NCBI GenBank assembly: GCA_024636215.1
Contig: JAGXHL010000084.1
Span: forward strand, 1 to 64,000
DNA: 64,000 nt
Origin: Deltaproteobacteria bacterium
GTDB taxonomy: Bacteria > Desulfobacterota > Desulfuromonadia > Desulfuromonadales > BM103
Direction of reading: 5' to 3'
A program made the position numbers and the translations under genes. The notes under the pieces are model-generated. The model saw nothing but the letters and a program-made list of their open reading frames with translations, did no database searches and had not been told where the DNA came from. Of the stretch, positions 36,323-45,961 are shown in pieces (within the stretch, counting starts at the first letter, position 1; every line of letters begins with the position of its first letter).

Positions 36323-39250
36323 TTATTGGATGCCTTTATCGACGCCTTCGGCAAAGCCCTTTGGAGAACCAAGACCTGCCAGGACGAAGGTGAAACCTAT
36401 CTCATGGTCATTATCTGCGTTTTCCAGATATCGCGTTTTATACGACAGAATCAAACTCCAGCATTTGGATCGATACTCAAAGCCCACAAAATCTTCAAGT
36501 GCACGATTTTCCTGAAAGTCGTACCTCTCCCTGAATCTTATGTAAAGCGGCTGTAAAATGGAAGTATCCAACTGAAATTCCATATAGTCCGTAGCGACTT
36601 GTTCAAAGTCTACATCCGTATACCGGTAAGAAATTTTAGCAGCATTTCCCGTGTCATCTTTGAGAGTCGAACCGACACTCAGCGTGCGGAAACCGGCATC
36701 ACCATAGACAGGAATAATACTTTCAGCACTGAGGGAAAAATTTCTGACCGGCGTGAAATCCAACTCCGCACGCAGGTCGGAGAAAGGCCGGTTCTCACCG
36801 GAGCGATCATTGCGAGCCTCGTCTATATTGTAGCGCTGAGACAAACGCAGATAGACAAGCTCGCGATACGAACTTGAGCCATCCGCTGCCTGGCTCCGCG
36901 CAGTGAGACGATTTATCAGAGCGAAAGTCACATCATTGCGACGCTCGATCCTGTCACGAAGGTCAAACAGAGGCAAATCACCCTGCTCTTCATCCGGAAG
37001 ATAAGTATAGGTGAGGGTGGGTTCAATACTGTGCCGGATGCGATCAGCGCCCAACAGATTGGCATCAAAGCTCTTTGCCAGGCGGGTGGACAGAGCGACA
37101 GAGAACTCAGGAATAAATTTATCCGTATCTGTAACATCGGTCTTGTACAGACGTTCGTAGAAAGCAATTTCGGGAGTCACTTCAAGCCAGGATCCAGGTT
37201 TGAACGCAGCGGACAGCGACGGCCTCAAGTAAAGTCTTTCGCCATCGTCTCCCTCGTCACGCCAGAAACTGGTCACATAGCTTTCAAGACCAACATAAAA
37301 TGCAGTATCGCCAAGTCGATGGCGAGACAACCCCAGACCCAACTCCGGAAGAGTTTGCAAGGTGTCGGCATCGTTTACTTCAAGATCTTTGATGTAGCGG
37401 GCAAAGCCTGTCAGATTAAGCTTTTGCCAATTCCGGCGGAGAGTCAGAGTAGAAACTGTCTTGTCACGGTTGTAATCCGCTGCGAACTCGCCGAATTCTT
37501 CAAAAAAGAGCTTCTCGTCAGTATATTCAATATCAGCCAGAAGACGCCAATCACCAGGTAGCAGACCACGGTGTTCCCATCGGTAATAATCAAGGTCGGG
37601 AAAATCTTCCTGCGTGTCCTGCTCTTCTATCTCACCGGTTCCGGTAACGTGATAATAAAGCGCTTTACCTGTATTTTGACCTGGCAGTGCATACCGATAC
37701 TCAAGCCCCTTGCCCAGGCCGATTTCCGAAAGGTAGTCAAGATACACCGTAGCATCCATATGAGTATCAATAACCTGATACCACGCCGCCGAGGCACGCA
37801 CGCCTTTTCTACTCGAATAACCAAAGTACGGCGTAAGCAGGCCAGACTCGCGTTCAGTCTTTACAGGAAACGACATGTAAGGGGTATAGAGAACCGGCAC
37901 ATCCCTGATGTGAAACCAAACGTTTTTCGCTTGGGCGTAGCCCCCGACCTTGACATCGACTTCTTCGGCGGAAAACTTCCAATCAGGGATCTCTCCGTCA
38001 CAGGTGGTAAAGCTGCCATCTTTCACAAGATAGTCAGCCGCCCCGTCCTTTTCAATCTGCTCTCCGGCCAGATGGAAATTCCCTTCGCGAACAAAAAGCC
38101 TGGCATCACGAATCTGCCCCTGTCGTGTTGCCATGTTGTACTGCATGCTTTCACCGGAAAGTTTGCTCCCGGCGTCCTCGAGTTCAACAGACCCTTCTGC
38201 AGCAGCATCCTGGGTCGCCGCTTGCCAGAGGAGCGTCTCGGACTTTAGTTCGACGGCCCCCTGCCGGAGTACAACATCTCCCATGGCCTCGTAACTGTCT
38301 TCAGCAGAATCGTAGATCAGAGAATCTGCAGCCAGAGCAACAGGAGCGTCCCGCTCGACTGTCGGGACCGGTAGAGATGACGCTTCTGCTACGAAACTTT
38401 CACTATCTGATAACGTCTGAGGCGATTCTACAGTGCCAGACTGTGCCATACCGGAGGTTTGTTGTGCCTCCAGGTTTAATTGCAGAGGCTCATCAGGCCT
38501 CTCCGTCACAGTGGGAACTTTCGACAGGGCAAGAGGCCTGGCAGGTTGAGGTTCTGCCTCGGTCGGTAGCTCCTCTCGATGCGGAACCGTTTCAGAAGCA
38601 AGCGGGACTGCAGGAACCTCTGCTTCCGGAGCTTCACTTTGTGCCCTGCCCTGTTTAAGGCCATCATCCCCGGAAAAGGCTATTGGTCCGGATTGGGGCG
38701 GTGTAACACCTATCCATTCTGACGTTTGCCATAAAGAGGAGGAAACAAAACGGCTTATTTCAAGCCTTGTCAACAGGCTTCGACCTTCAGGGTTCTCATG
38801 CATACTTAGAAAGACGGCGCTCACCTGCCGCAGCAGGGCTGTCTGTTGTCCCTGGCGAGCAACGATGCTGCCATTGTAGAGGCCCTGAGAATGGTCCTGA
38901 TTTTCCACCAACGGATAGAGCGTACCGTCCGCTTCTTGATCCAGCAAAGCCTTACTTAACCATGCGAAATCGACTTCGCGATAGCGTACCAGCCAGTCAT
39001 AGAGAAAGTTTTCTTTCGTAAACTTACGAACACGAACAGGCACGGAGAGTTGCTCTTCCAGGTAGCTTCCAACCTCATCAGCTAATGCAGTGGAGATAAC
39101 GAGACCTGACCCGTCAACAGCAAAACCGATCGTGATTCCAGGCTGGGCAAAAGCTCTATTAACCGCCTGAACCGGCAACAAAACAGTGATTATGAGCAAG
39201 ACGCAAAAGATTGCTCGTAGTGATAAACGTTGCATTGAATGACCCGTCAT
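36323..39250 (-). CDS. lptD: LPS-assembly protein LptD with an N-terminal PhnD-like binding domain
   Basis: This outer-membrane barrel inserts lipopolysaccharide into the outer leaflet. At 975 aa it is about 200-270 residues longer than its usual relatives. After a signal peptide (about 1-36) comes an added domain (37-172) resembling one lobe of phosphonate-type periplasmic binding proteins: ITIGFAVDGSG, EVDFAWLSKALL, and the family-typical ending FLSMHENPEGRSLLTRLEIS. A Pro/Glu-rich linker runs about 185-303. From about 305 the OstA/LptA jelly-roll begins (ALAADSLIYD), followed by the barrel with FTTCDGEIPDWKFSAEEV and the C-terminal SKCWSLIL. MQRLSL five codons later is an alternative start. 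The fusion reads through without frameshift. Confidence 0.92.
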   Translation of the reverse strand: MTGHSMQRLSLRAIFCVLLIITVLLPVQAVNRAFAQPGITIGFAVDGSGLVISTALADEVGSYLEEQLSVPVRVRKFTKENFLYDWLVRYREVDFAWLSKALLDQEADGTLYPLVENQDHSQGLYNGSIVARQGQQTALLRQVSAVFLSMHENPEGRSLLTRLEISRFVSSSLWQTSEWIGVTPPQSGPIAFSGDDGLKQGRAQSEAPEAEVPAVPLASETVPHREELPTEAEPQPARPLALSKVPTVTERPDEPLQLNLEAQQTSGMAQSGTVESPQTLSDSESFVAEASSLPVPTVERDAPVALAADSLIYDSAEDSYEAMGDVVLRQGAVELKSETLLWQAATQDAAAEGSVELEDAGSKLSGESMQYNMATRQGQIRDARLFVREGNFHLAGEQIEKDGAADYLVKDGSFTTCDGEIPDWKFSAEEVDVKVGGYAQAKNVWFHIRDVPVLYTPYMSFPVKTERESGLLTPYFGYSSRKGVRASAAWYQVIDTHMDATVYLDYLSEIGLGKGLEYRYALPGQNTGKALYYHVTGTGEIEEQDTQEDFPDLDYYRWEHRGLLPGDWRLLADIEYTDEKLFFEEFGEFAADYNRDKTVSTLTLRRNWQKLNLTGFARYIKDLEVNDADTLQTLPELGLGLSRHRLGDTAFYVGLESYVTSFWRDEGDDGERLYLRPSLSAAFKPGSWLEVTPEIAFYERLYKTDVTDTDKFIPEFSVALSTRLAKSFDANLLGADRIRHSIEPTLTYTYLPDEEQGDLPLFDLRDRIERRNDVTFALINRLTARSQAADGSSSYRELVYLRLSQRYNIDEARNDRSGENRPFSDLRAELDFTPVRNFSLSAESIIPVYGDAGFRTLSVGSTLKDDTGNAAKISYRYTDVDFEQVATDYMEFQLDTSILQPLYIRFRERYDFQENRALEDFVGFEYRSKCWSLILSYKTRYLENADNDHEIGFTFVLAGLGSPKGFAEGVDKGIQ

Positions 39251-39298
39251 AAAAATAGAATTAAAGCGTCTATGAGGCTTTACAACAATAGAAGCCGA

Positions 39299-39411
39299 AG
39301 CGAAGATCCGGAAGTTTTTTAGCTCGTTTGCAGCCTCATAGCCGTAGTTACGGGCAAAAAAGGAGCTGAAATATGGGCCATATGCCGGGTTAGCAGCGTG
39401 TCGGACAGCCT
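39299..39411. repeat. Dispersed hairpin repeat, copy B
   Basis: This is the second copy of the element at 1-135, in the same orientation, filling the gap between lptD and folC. The palindromic core spans 39316-39372. The shared blocks include TCATAGCCGTAG, AAGGAGCTGAAATATGGGCC and GGACAGCCT. The inner arms have diverged, but G-C rich pairs (GCCC with GGGC around a bulge) replace the copy-A pairs, so the hairpin is kept. Confidence 0.75.
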
Positions 39412-39412
39412 C

Positions 39413-40693
39413 TTATGGAACGCGTTCCATCGAGGAGTACTTATTCAGGACTTGCTGTCTCAACTCTGCCACCAGGTAAAGTGACCCGCAGACGACCACA
39501 TATTCGTCACGGCCAGCAGCATCGCAAGCGGCCGCCAGCCCTTCACCGGCCACAACATATTCGGAAACCGGCAGACCTTGATTGACAGCCCAGGCAGCTA
39601 TCTCGCGGGCCGGCACCGACTGACCATATGAAACCGGTACAGCATATACTGCCACGACGTATTTTACCAGAGGCATAAGTACTTCTGAGGGGCTACGCTC
39701 TCCAGTCAGGCCGCTGACCAGGTGGATACGGGTGACATTCTGCCTCTCAAGATAATCAGCCAGGCAAGCTATGCCAGCAGCATTATGAGAGACGTCCATG
39801 AGGACGCGACCCGAGTCACCGCACCATTCCAGTCTCCCTGGCCAGACGACCTTTTCCCCGGCCGCGGCAATCGCCGCATCGGGAACCGCAAAGCCCTGTT
39901 GCCGCAGCTGGATCGCCCCGCAGACAGCCTGAGAAAAGTTATCCAGCTGATGTCTGCCGGCTAGAGCGCATTTTAAATCATGCAAACAATCAGAACCGAC
40001 AGAAACCGTTAACGCTTCATGATCACCCTGCCAGCAAAAATCCCGCCCAGCCAAAGCAACTGGAGCATCACAAGCCTTTGCAACCTCAAGGATGACATCC
40101 TCGGCCGCAGGCTCTTGCACCCCGACAACGACAGGAACCCCAGGTTTGATGATACCGGCCTTTTCCCTGGCAATCCCAGCAAGTGTTGTACCCAGGTGTT
40201 CGCAATGATCAAAGCTGACTGGAGTAATCATACAGAGGAGCGGCTCGACGATGTTCGTCGCATCCAGGCGACCACCAAGCCCGGTTTCAATCACAGCAAG
40301 ATCGACACTGGCCTCACGGAAAGCTAACAGGGCCATTGCCGTCGTCGCTTCAAAAAATGTCAGAGGGATATTTTCTGAACAGAGGCGAACGGTCTCAGCA
40401 AGGGAACAAATATCATCACGGCTGGCCGCGACGCCATCGATACAGATGCGTTCGGTGAAACAGCTCAGATGCGGAGAGGTATACAGACCGACGTGCAGCC
40501 CTGCCTGCCTGAGGATCTCTGCCAGCAACACGCTGACCGAGCCTTTACCATTGGTTCCGGCCACATGAATACAGGACAAAGGTTCCTGCAGCTGTGGCAA
40601 GCGGGCTTTTAAAGCCCGCATGTTCTCCAGACCGAGCTTGACGCCGAAGCGTTGCAGGCCATAGAGATAATCGAGGCTGGACGTAAAATCCAC
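39413..40693 (-). CDS. folC: Bifunctional dihydrofolate / folylpolyglutamate synthase
   Basis: This adds glutamate to dihydropteroate and to folates. The Mur-ligase-family protein is 426 aa. It has the ATP loop HVAGTNGKGSVSVLLAEIL, YTSPHLSCFTERICIDG, VIETGLGGRLDATNIV and the C-terminal LMDVSHNAAGIACLADYL. It lies 51 bp after accD in the same direction, with folP elsewhere in the window. Confidence 0.96.
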   Translation of the reverse strand: MDFTSSLDYLYGLQRFGVKLGLENMRALKARLPQLQEPLSCIHVAGTNGKGSVSVLLAEILRQAGLHVGLYTSPHLSCFTERICIDGVAASRDDICSLAETVRLCSENIPLTFFEATTAMALLAFREASVDLAVIETGLGGRLDATNIVEPLLCMITPVSFDHCEHLGTTLAGIAREKAGIIKPGVPVVVGVQEPAAEDVILEVAKACDAPVALAGRDFCWQGDHEALTVSVGSDCLHDLKCALAGRHQLDNFSQAVCGAIQLRQQGFAVPDAAIAAAGEKVVWPGRLEWCGDSGRVLMDVSHNAAGIACLADYLERQNVTRIHLVSGLTGERSPSEVLMPLVKYVVAVYAVPVSYGQSVPAREIAAWAVNQGLPVSEYVVAGEGLAAACDAAGRDEYVVVCGSLYLVAELRQQVLNKYSSMERVP

Positions 40694-40744
40694 TAGGGTA
40701 TTCCCGTGAGCTCAGTACACTGCATAAAAAGCTCGACAGACCTC

Positions 40745-41605
40745 TTAAGAGACAGGTTCCTGACGGGTAAAAATACGTAGAGCCTGCGACAAGCGAGCTT
40801 TCATCTCCTGGCGGGAAACGATCATGTCAACCATGCCATGGTCGAGCAGATACTCAGAGCGCTGAAAGCCTTCCGGCAGTTGCTGCCGAATCGTCTGTTC
40901 AATAACACGGGGGCCGGCAAAGCCGATCAGGGCCTTCGGTTCGGCAACATTGATATCACCGAGCATTGCAAAGCTGGCCGTCACCCCACCTGTGGTTGGA
41001 TCGGTCAGGACGGAGACAAAAGGGATCCCTGCCTGCTTGAGCTTGGCAAGCGCAGCACTCGTTTTTGCCATCTGCATCAGGGAGAGAATGCTCTCCTGCA
41101 TACGCGCGCCGCCGGAGGAAGAAAAAACCAGAACCGGGGCTTTTTTCTCAAGACCCAACTCAATCGCCCGGGTTATTTTTTCACCGACTACCGATCCCAT
41201 ACTGCCGCCGAGGAAACCGAAGTCAAAAACCGCAATCACCACTTCCTGGCGATTCATCAGGCCGGAGCCGGTCACAACGGCATCACCGGCGCCATTTTTG
41301 GCGACAGCAGCCTTGATGCGATCAACGTATTTTTTGGAATCTTTGAATTTCAAGAAATCCACCGAGGCCATGTCGTGATCGGTTTCGTTGAAGGTCCCTT
41401 CATCAATCACCAGATCAATTCTCTCACGAGCACTGATCCGGAAGTGATAATCACACTTTGGACAGACATTTAAATTGCGTTCGATCTCCTTCGAGTAAAT
41501 GATCTCTTCGCAATTTTTGCACTTGGTCCAGAGGCCCTCGGGCATCTGAACTTTCTTACTTTCAACCGGCGCGATCGGCGCCTTTGACTTTTTAAACCAG
41601 GCCAT
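40745..41605 (-). CDS. accD: Acetyl-CoA carboxylase carboxyltransferase subunit beta
   Basis: This makes malonyl-CoA with AccA, and is encoded apart from it here. At 286 aa the N-terminal zinc ribbon has four Cys (CKNCEE … NVCPKC, about residues 29-51). The crotonase-fold domain has [20 protein letters not shown] and [18 protein letters not shown]. The trpA–accD–folC order is common in related proteobacteria. Here an MBL-fold remnant lies between trpA and accD. Confidence 0.97.
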   Translation of the reverse strand: MAWFKKSKAPIAPVESKKVQMPEGLWTKCKNCEEIIYSKEIERNLNVCPKCDYHFRISARERIDLVIDEGTFNETDHDMASVDFLKFKDSKKYVDRIKAAVAKNGAGDAVVTGSGLMNRQEVVIAVFDFGFLGGSMGSVVGEKITRAIELGLEKKAPVLVFSSSGGARMQESILSLMQMAKTSAALAKLKQAGIPFVSVLTDPTTGGVTASFAMLGDINVAEPKALIGFAGPRVIEQTIRQQLPEGFQRSEYLLDHGMVDMIVSRQEMKARLSQALRIFTRQEPVS

Positions 41606-41635
41606 TATTTACCTCGCGATTCAGACGATTCCTGT

Positions 41636-41863
41636 TTAGAACACGAACCGTTCGTTGCCATCCAATATCCGGCAGTGCCTCTGACACGATGCCAGCTCCG
41701 CACTGATTTCTTCAAGATATTGCGGCTTTATATGAAATATTTTGACCGGTACTTCCGGTTTGTCCAGCTTATCGAGTTCTTTAGCCATCATTGCCGGGGT
41801 CAAATGGCCCGGCCCAGTACCCTGACCTTCAAAACACGTCTCTCTCGGAGGCCCTGTGGCACT
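41636..41863 (-). pseudogene. C-terminal remnant of a metallo-beta-lactamase-fold phosphodiesterase-like gene
   Basis: Directly after the trpA stop, and in the same frame, an open stretch of 75 codons runs to a TAA at 41636. It contains GHLTPAMMAKELDKL, then KIFHIKPQYLEEISAEL and ends LDGNERFVF. This is the pattern of the C terminus of MBL-fold hydrolases of the class-II phosphodiesterase type, where the His in FHIKP is the last metal ligand. The HxHxDH motif and the whole N-terminal two thirds are missing. The first ATG (41791) gives only 51 aa and has no ribosome-binding site. I read it as a decayed gene, though translation as a microprotein is not excluded. Confidence 0.65.
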
Positions 41864-42661
41864 TCAGATTGCAGCTTTCAGCTGTCGAACGAAAGCCTGT
41901 ACTTCGTCTTGAAGTCGAGGTGATCCGCTAAGCTCGGCAATCAATTTGACCAGAGCACTGCCAACAACGACAGCGTCAGCAATCACCGCCACAGACCTGG
42001 CGTCCTCCGCTGTTGAAACCCCGAAACCTACAGCGACCGGCACCGGACTCAGCTCTTTGAGCTTACCAACTGCGCAGGCGATGGCTGAGGCATCGACCTG
42101 TTGGCTTCCGGTCACACCGGTCATCGAGACATAGTAAAGAAAACCTTCGCTGGCTGCGGCCAGCTCTGCCGAACGTTGTTCACCCGTGGTCGGAGCCAGT
42201 AGCGTGATCAAGTCAACTCCGGCGTCTGCAAGTAGCGGGTGCAGCTCCTCGGCCTCTTCTGGAGGAAGGTCAACCAGAAGCAAACCATCGACACCGGCTG
42301 CTGCGGCATCATGGGCAAACCGGGCAGGGCCGTAAGCAAACACCGGGTTGTAATATCCCATCAGAACAATTGGCACATTGCTGTGCTGGCGAACTCTGCC
42401 AACCAGGGCCAGAACACCGCTAAGCGTCGTTCCGGCGCTCAGGGCACGTTCCGATGCCAGCTGAATCGTCGGGCCATCGGCCATAGGGTCGGAGAAGGGA
42501 AAGCCGAGTTCGATCAAATCAACGCCGGCCTCGACCAGGCTGTGGATCAACTGCTCACTGGTTGCAAGATCCGGGTCTCCGGCCGTGATAAAAGTAACCA
42601 GGGCTTTCTCGCCCCGGTCTTTCAGAGCATTTAATGTAGAACTAATCCTCGACATGTTCAT
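41864..42661 (-). CDS. trpA: Tryptophan synthase alpha subunit
   Basis: This cleaves indole-3-glycerol phosphate to indole. At 265 aa it has the catalytic Glu and Asp in LIELGFPFSDPMADGPTIQ, then VPIVLMGYYNPVFAYG and VGFGVSTAEDARSV. It is separated from trpB by a helicase and a glycosylase gene, and probably has its own promoter at 42713-42742. Confidence 0.97.
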   Translation of the reverse strand: MNMSRISSTLNALKDRGEKALVTFITAGDPDLATSEQLIHSLVEAGVDLIELGFPFSDPMADGPTIQLASERALSAGTTLSGVLALVGRVRQHSNVPIVLMGYYNPVFAYGPARFAHDAAAAGVDGLLLVDLPPEEAEELHPLLADAGVDLITLLAPTTGEQRSAELAAASEGFLYYVSMTGVTGSQQVDASAIACAVGKLKELSPVPVAVGFGVSTAEDARSVAVIADAVVVGSALVKLIAELSGSPRLQDEVQAFVRQLKAAI

Positions 42662-42712
42662 TCATCTTCCAGAGAGGAGCCCAGGTTTCAGCCCACGGCA
42701 AATTAAAGATTG

Positions 42713-42742
42713 ATCTTATCGGAACGAAGCTAACGATATCAA
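42713..42742 (-). promoter_or_regulatory. Possible internal promoter for trpA
   Basis: On the minus strand TTGATA (42742-42737) and TAAGAT (42718-42713) are 18 bases apart, in the 89-bp gap between the glycosylase gene and trpA. It would start an RNA about 45 nt before trpA. Moderate match only. Confidence 0.4.
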
Positions 42743-42750
42743 CCGTTTTT

Positions 42751-43419
42751 TCATGCCAGCAGCAATCGGACCTGAGCAAGCAGGTCAAGAAACAGGCTCT
42801 TATTCATTCGACCGGTCTGAACGTTATAGCGGCTGGTATGGTAACAACCGACCAGCGTCACACCATTGGACAGCAAGTGAGCACGGCCGTGACCAAAAGG
42901 GACATCAGCAAGGCGCCTGACCAGGCCCTGTACCTGGAAGAGTCTCAGCAGGCTACTGTGGGCACCGTGACCAAGGGCAATCATGACGCGCAGGGACTGC
43001 AGCTTCTGCAGCTCCACCTCCAGGTAAGTTCGACAGGCAGTAAATTCTGCTGCGTTCGGTTTATTCTCGGGAGGCAGGCACTTGACCGCATTGGTGATAT
43101 AAAGATCGTGCAATTCCAAACCATCGTCAGCAGAGAAGATTTCCGGTTGATTGGAGAAGCCGGCCTGATGGAGTAGCGGATACATGAAATCTCCGGCACC
43201 ATCGCCGGTGAAAGGACGCCCGGTGCGGTTGGCACCATGGGCACCCGGTGCCAGTCCCAGCAAACAGACGCGTGCCTGCAAGTCACCAAAGCCGTTGACC
43301 GGACCGTTATGATAATCAGCCCGCGTACGCCCTTTGGAGGGTTTCAGCTGCGCCATACAATCAACCAGGCGTGCACAGCGACGACACCCGTCCAGGCCTT
43401 TCAGAAAAAGACTAGCCAC
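42751..43419 (-). CDS. Uracil-DNA glycosylase, family 5 (UdgB type)
   Basis: This removes uracil, and in this family often hypoxanthine, from DNA. At 222 aa it has motif 1 LLGLAPGAHGANRTGRPFTG, which is diagnostic of family 5. Motif 2 is CYHTSRYNVQTGR, with the His and the N-x-TGR typical of the family. The N-terminal CRRC and later Cys residues fit a 4Fe-4S cluster. It starts 13 bp after the DEAD-box helicase gene, and the pair interrupts the trp gene series. Confidence 0.92.
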   Translation of the reverse strand: MASLFLKGLDGCRRCARLVDCMAQLKPSKGRTRADYHNGPVNGFGDLQARVCLLGLAPGAHGANRTGRPFTGDGAGDFMYPLLHQAGFSNQPEIFSADDGLELHDLYITNAVKCLPPENKPNAAEFTACRTYLEVELQKLQSLRVMIALGHGAHSSLLRLFQVQGLVRRLADVPFGHGRAHLLSNGVTLVGCYHTSRYNVQTGRMNKSLFLDLLAQVRLLLA

Positions 43420-43432
43420 CTATCACTTCCTG

Positions 43433-44686
43433 TTACGGCTTTGGTTTCCCACCGGGCCGACGACGACGAGGCGGGCGAGGCTTAGCGCCACCTTTCTTGT
43501 CGGGCACGGGAGACTTCTTGTGAAACACGCCGCGCTTATAATCTTTGCACAGATCTTCTTCGCGAGGGACAGTACTCGGGATCTTCATACCGATATATTC
43601 TTCGATATCAGGCAAAAAATAGGCCAGGTCCTCATCGGCAAAACTGATCGACTTGCCCTTGGCCCCGGCTCGAGCGGTTCGGCCAATGCGGTGGACGTAG
43701 TCTTCTGCGTCCTGGGGCAGGTCATAGTTGACCACATGGGTCACAGCTTCAATGTGCAACCCGCGCGAAGCAACATCTGTCGCAACCAGAAAATTCAGCT
43801 TGCCGGCCTTGAGGTCTTCGAGAATGCGCAGACGCTTTTTCTGCGGGATATCTCCAGAAAGAACGGCAACCCTGAAATCGTTGATCTTCAATCGACCGGA
43901 AAGATGCTCGCCCTCTCTCTTGGTGTTCACAAACACCAGGACCCTGACCTCTTCCTGCTCTTTCTTAAGCAGCCCCAGCAGCAGCGGGAATTTTTCCCGT
44001 CGTGAAACATGGTAGACGATTTGCTCAACTCGTTCAGCGGTAACCTGCTCAGGCTCTATGCGCACTTTCTCGGCAATATTCATAAACTCGTATGCCAGCT
44101 CCATGACTCGGGGCGAGAGCGTTGCAGAGAAGAGCATCGTCTGACGTTGTTCAAACGGGGGTAATTTGCGCAGGATATAACGCAGATCGCGGATAAAACC
44201 CATATCAAACATGCGATCGGCCTCATCAATAACCAATGATTCCACATGTTTCAGGGTAAACACATTCTGCTTGGCGTAGTCGATCAAGCGGCCCGGTGTG
44301 GCGACAATGATATCGACGCCATCCTGCAGAGACTTGCGTTGTTTTTCATAGTCAACGCCACCGAAGATCGCCTGGACCTTGAAAGGGCAAAAAGCGCCCA
44401 GCCCCTCGGCATCCGCACAGATCTGCACAACCAGCTCTCGGGTCGGAGCCAGCACCAGGGCCCTTGGTCCCCGTTTCGACTCCTGCTTGTTCTTTTGCAG
44501 TCGGGTAAAAAGAGCGATCAGAAAGGCTGCGGTCTTACCTGTGCCGGTCTGGGCCTGTGCGGCAACGTCACGGCCCTGCAGGGCCAGTGGGATGGACTCC
44601 TCTTGAACCGGGGTCAGGTCAACAAAGCCAACCTTTTCAATACCGCGCATCAGTTCAGAGGGAAGATCGAGTTCAGTGAATTTCAT
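43433..44686 (-). CDS. DEAD-box ATP-dependent RNA helicase (RhlB/RhlE-like)
   Basis: This is an RNA-unwinding enzyme for mRNA decay or ribosome assembly. At 417 aa it has the Q motif (FVDLTPVQEESIPLALQGRD), Walker A AQTGTGKTAAF, PTRELVVQI, VIDEADRMFDMGF, FSATL and HRIGRTARAG. The C-terminal 30 residues are basic and Pro/Gly-rich (PRPPRRRRPGGKPKP), probably binding RNA. A weak terminator separates it from trpB upstream. Confidence 0.95.
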   Translation of the reverse strand: MKFTELDLPSELMRGIEKVGFVDLTPVQEESIPLALQGRDVAAQAQTGTGKTAAFLIALFTRLQKNKQESKRGPRALVLAPTRELVVQICADAEGLGAFCPFKVQAIFGGVDYEKQRKSLQDGVDIIVATPGRLIDYAKQNVFTLKHVESLVIDEADRMFDMGFIRDLRYILRKLPPFEQRQTMLFSATLSPRVMELAYEFMNIAEKVRIEPEQVTAERVEQIVYHVSRREKFPLLLGLLKKEQEEVRVLVFVNTKREGEHLSGRLKINDFRVAVLSGDIPQKKRLRILEDLKAGKLNFLVATDVASRGLHIEAVTHVVNYDLPQDAEDYVHRIGRTARAGAKGKSISFADEDLAYFLPDIEEYIGMKIPSTVPREEDLCKDYKRGVFHKKSPVPDKKGGAKPRPPRRRRPGGKPKP

Positions 44687-44711
44687 TTACAATGACGTCA
44701 GTGCAAACTGC

Positions 44712-44739
44712 GAAAAGAGCAAGCTTATTCTTGCCTCTT
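44712..44739 (-). terminator. Weak terminator-like hairpin between trpB and the helicase gene
   Basis: On the minus strand AAGAGGCAAG (44739-44730) pairs with CTTGCTCTT (44723-44715) around AATAAG with one bulged G, running into TTTTC. It lies about 25 bases after the trpB stop, suggesting that the trp transcript partly ends here. Confidence 0.5.
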
Positions 44740-44764
44740 CCCTGCTTACATAACGTCCCTTAGA

Positions 44765-45961
44765 TTAGAGTTCAACACCCATTGCCTCGGCAACGGTATG
44801 TATATCCTTGTCTCCACGACCTGAGAGACAAACCAGGATGATCTGCTCGGAAGAAAGCTCGGGAGCAAGTTTGAGGAGATATGCGATGGCGTGAGCGCTC
44901 TCAAGGGCCGGGATAATCCCTTCCATTTCGGTCAGCATGCGGAAGGCCGCCAAAGCTTCATTATCAGTGACTGAGACATATTCAGCGCGGCCGATATCAT
45001 GGAGGAGAGCATGTTCCGGCCCGACGCCTGGGTAATCCAGCCCGGCCGAGATTGAGTGAGCATGCTGGATCTGGCCATCATCATCCTGCAGAAGGTAGGT
45101 TTTATTGCCGTGCAGAACGCCGACTCTGCCGGCAGTGATACTGGCGGCATGTTTTCCTGTTTCCACACCCAGACCTGCGGCTTCTACTCCGATCAGGCGT
45201 ACCGACGCGTCATCGATGAAGGGATAAAAGAGTCCCATGGCATTGGATCCACCGCCGATGCAGGCGAGGGCCACATCGGGCAAAAGACCCTCAGCCTCCA
45301 GTATCTGTGCCTTGGCTTCATTGCCGATGACAGACTGGAAATCACGGACCATTTGCGGGTAAGGGTGCGGTCCGGCGACAGTGCCGATCACATAGAAGGT
45401 GTCGCGTACATGAGTCACCCAGTAACGCAGGGCTTCATTCATGGCGTCCTTAAGCGTCGCCGTACCGCTGGTCACTTCGTGGACGCGCGCACCGAGCAAC
45501 TTCATGCGAAAGACATTCAGGGACTGACGCCTGATGTCCTCGGTACCCATAAAAATGTCGCATTCCAGGCCAAACAGCGCGGCAACCGTGGCCGTGGCAA
45601 CACCATGCTGGCCGGCCCCGGTTTCAGCGATTACCTTACGTTTGCCCATGCGGCGGGCAAGCAGGATCTGGCCAACGGTATTATTAACCTTATGAGCACC
45701 GGTATGATTGAGATCTTCTCGCTTCAGGTATATTTTGGCACCCCCGAAATGTTCGGTCAGGCGACTGGCGAAATAAAGGGGGCTCGGACGACCGACGTAA
45801 TCCTTCAGGTAAGAGTCAAACTCTTCCTGAAAGGAAGGGTCCGCCTGGCATTGTTTGTAGTTCTGCTCCAGTTCCAGCAATGCCGGCATCAGCGTTTCGG
45901 CAACATAGCGGCCTCCAAACTGACCAAAATGTCCCCGCGGATCAGGTTCTTGATAACTCAC
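44765..45961 (-). CDS. trpB: Tryptophan synthase beta subunit (TrpB1 type)
   Basis: This PLP enzyme joins indole and serine. At 398 aa it has [19 protein letters not shown] at the N terminus, the PLP lysine in [38 protein letters not shown] and [13 protein letters not shown]. It is the form that pairs with TrpA. It begins on the base after the trpF stop codon, so the two are tightly coupled. Confidence 0.97.
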   Translation of the reverse strand: MSYQEPDPRGHFGQFGGRYVAETLMPALLELEQNYKQCQADPSFQEEFDSYLKDYVGRPSPLYFASRLTEHFGGAKIYLKREDLNHTGAHKVNNTVGQILLARRMGKRKVIAETGAGQHGVATATVAALFGLECDIFMGTEDIRRQSLNVFRMKLLGARVHEVTSGTATLKDAMNEALRYWVTHVRDTFYVIGTVAGPHPYPQMVRDFQSVIGNEAKAQILEAEGLLPDVALACIGGGSNAMGLFYPFIDDASVRLIGVEAAGLGVETGKHAASITAGRVGVLHGNKTYLLQDDDGQIQHAHSISAGLDYPGVGPEHALLHDIGRAEYVSVTDNEALAAFRMLTEMEGIIPALESAHAIAYLLKLAPELSSEQIILVCLSGRGDKDIHTVAEAMGVEL

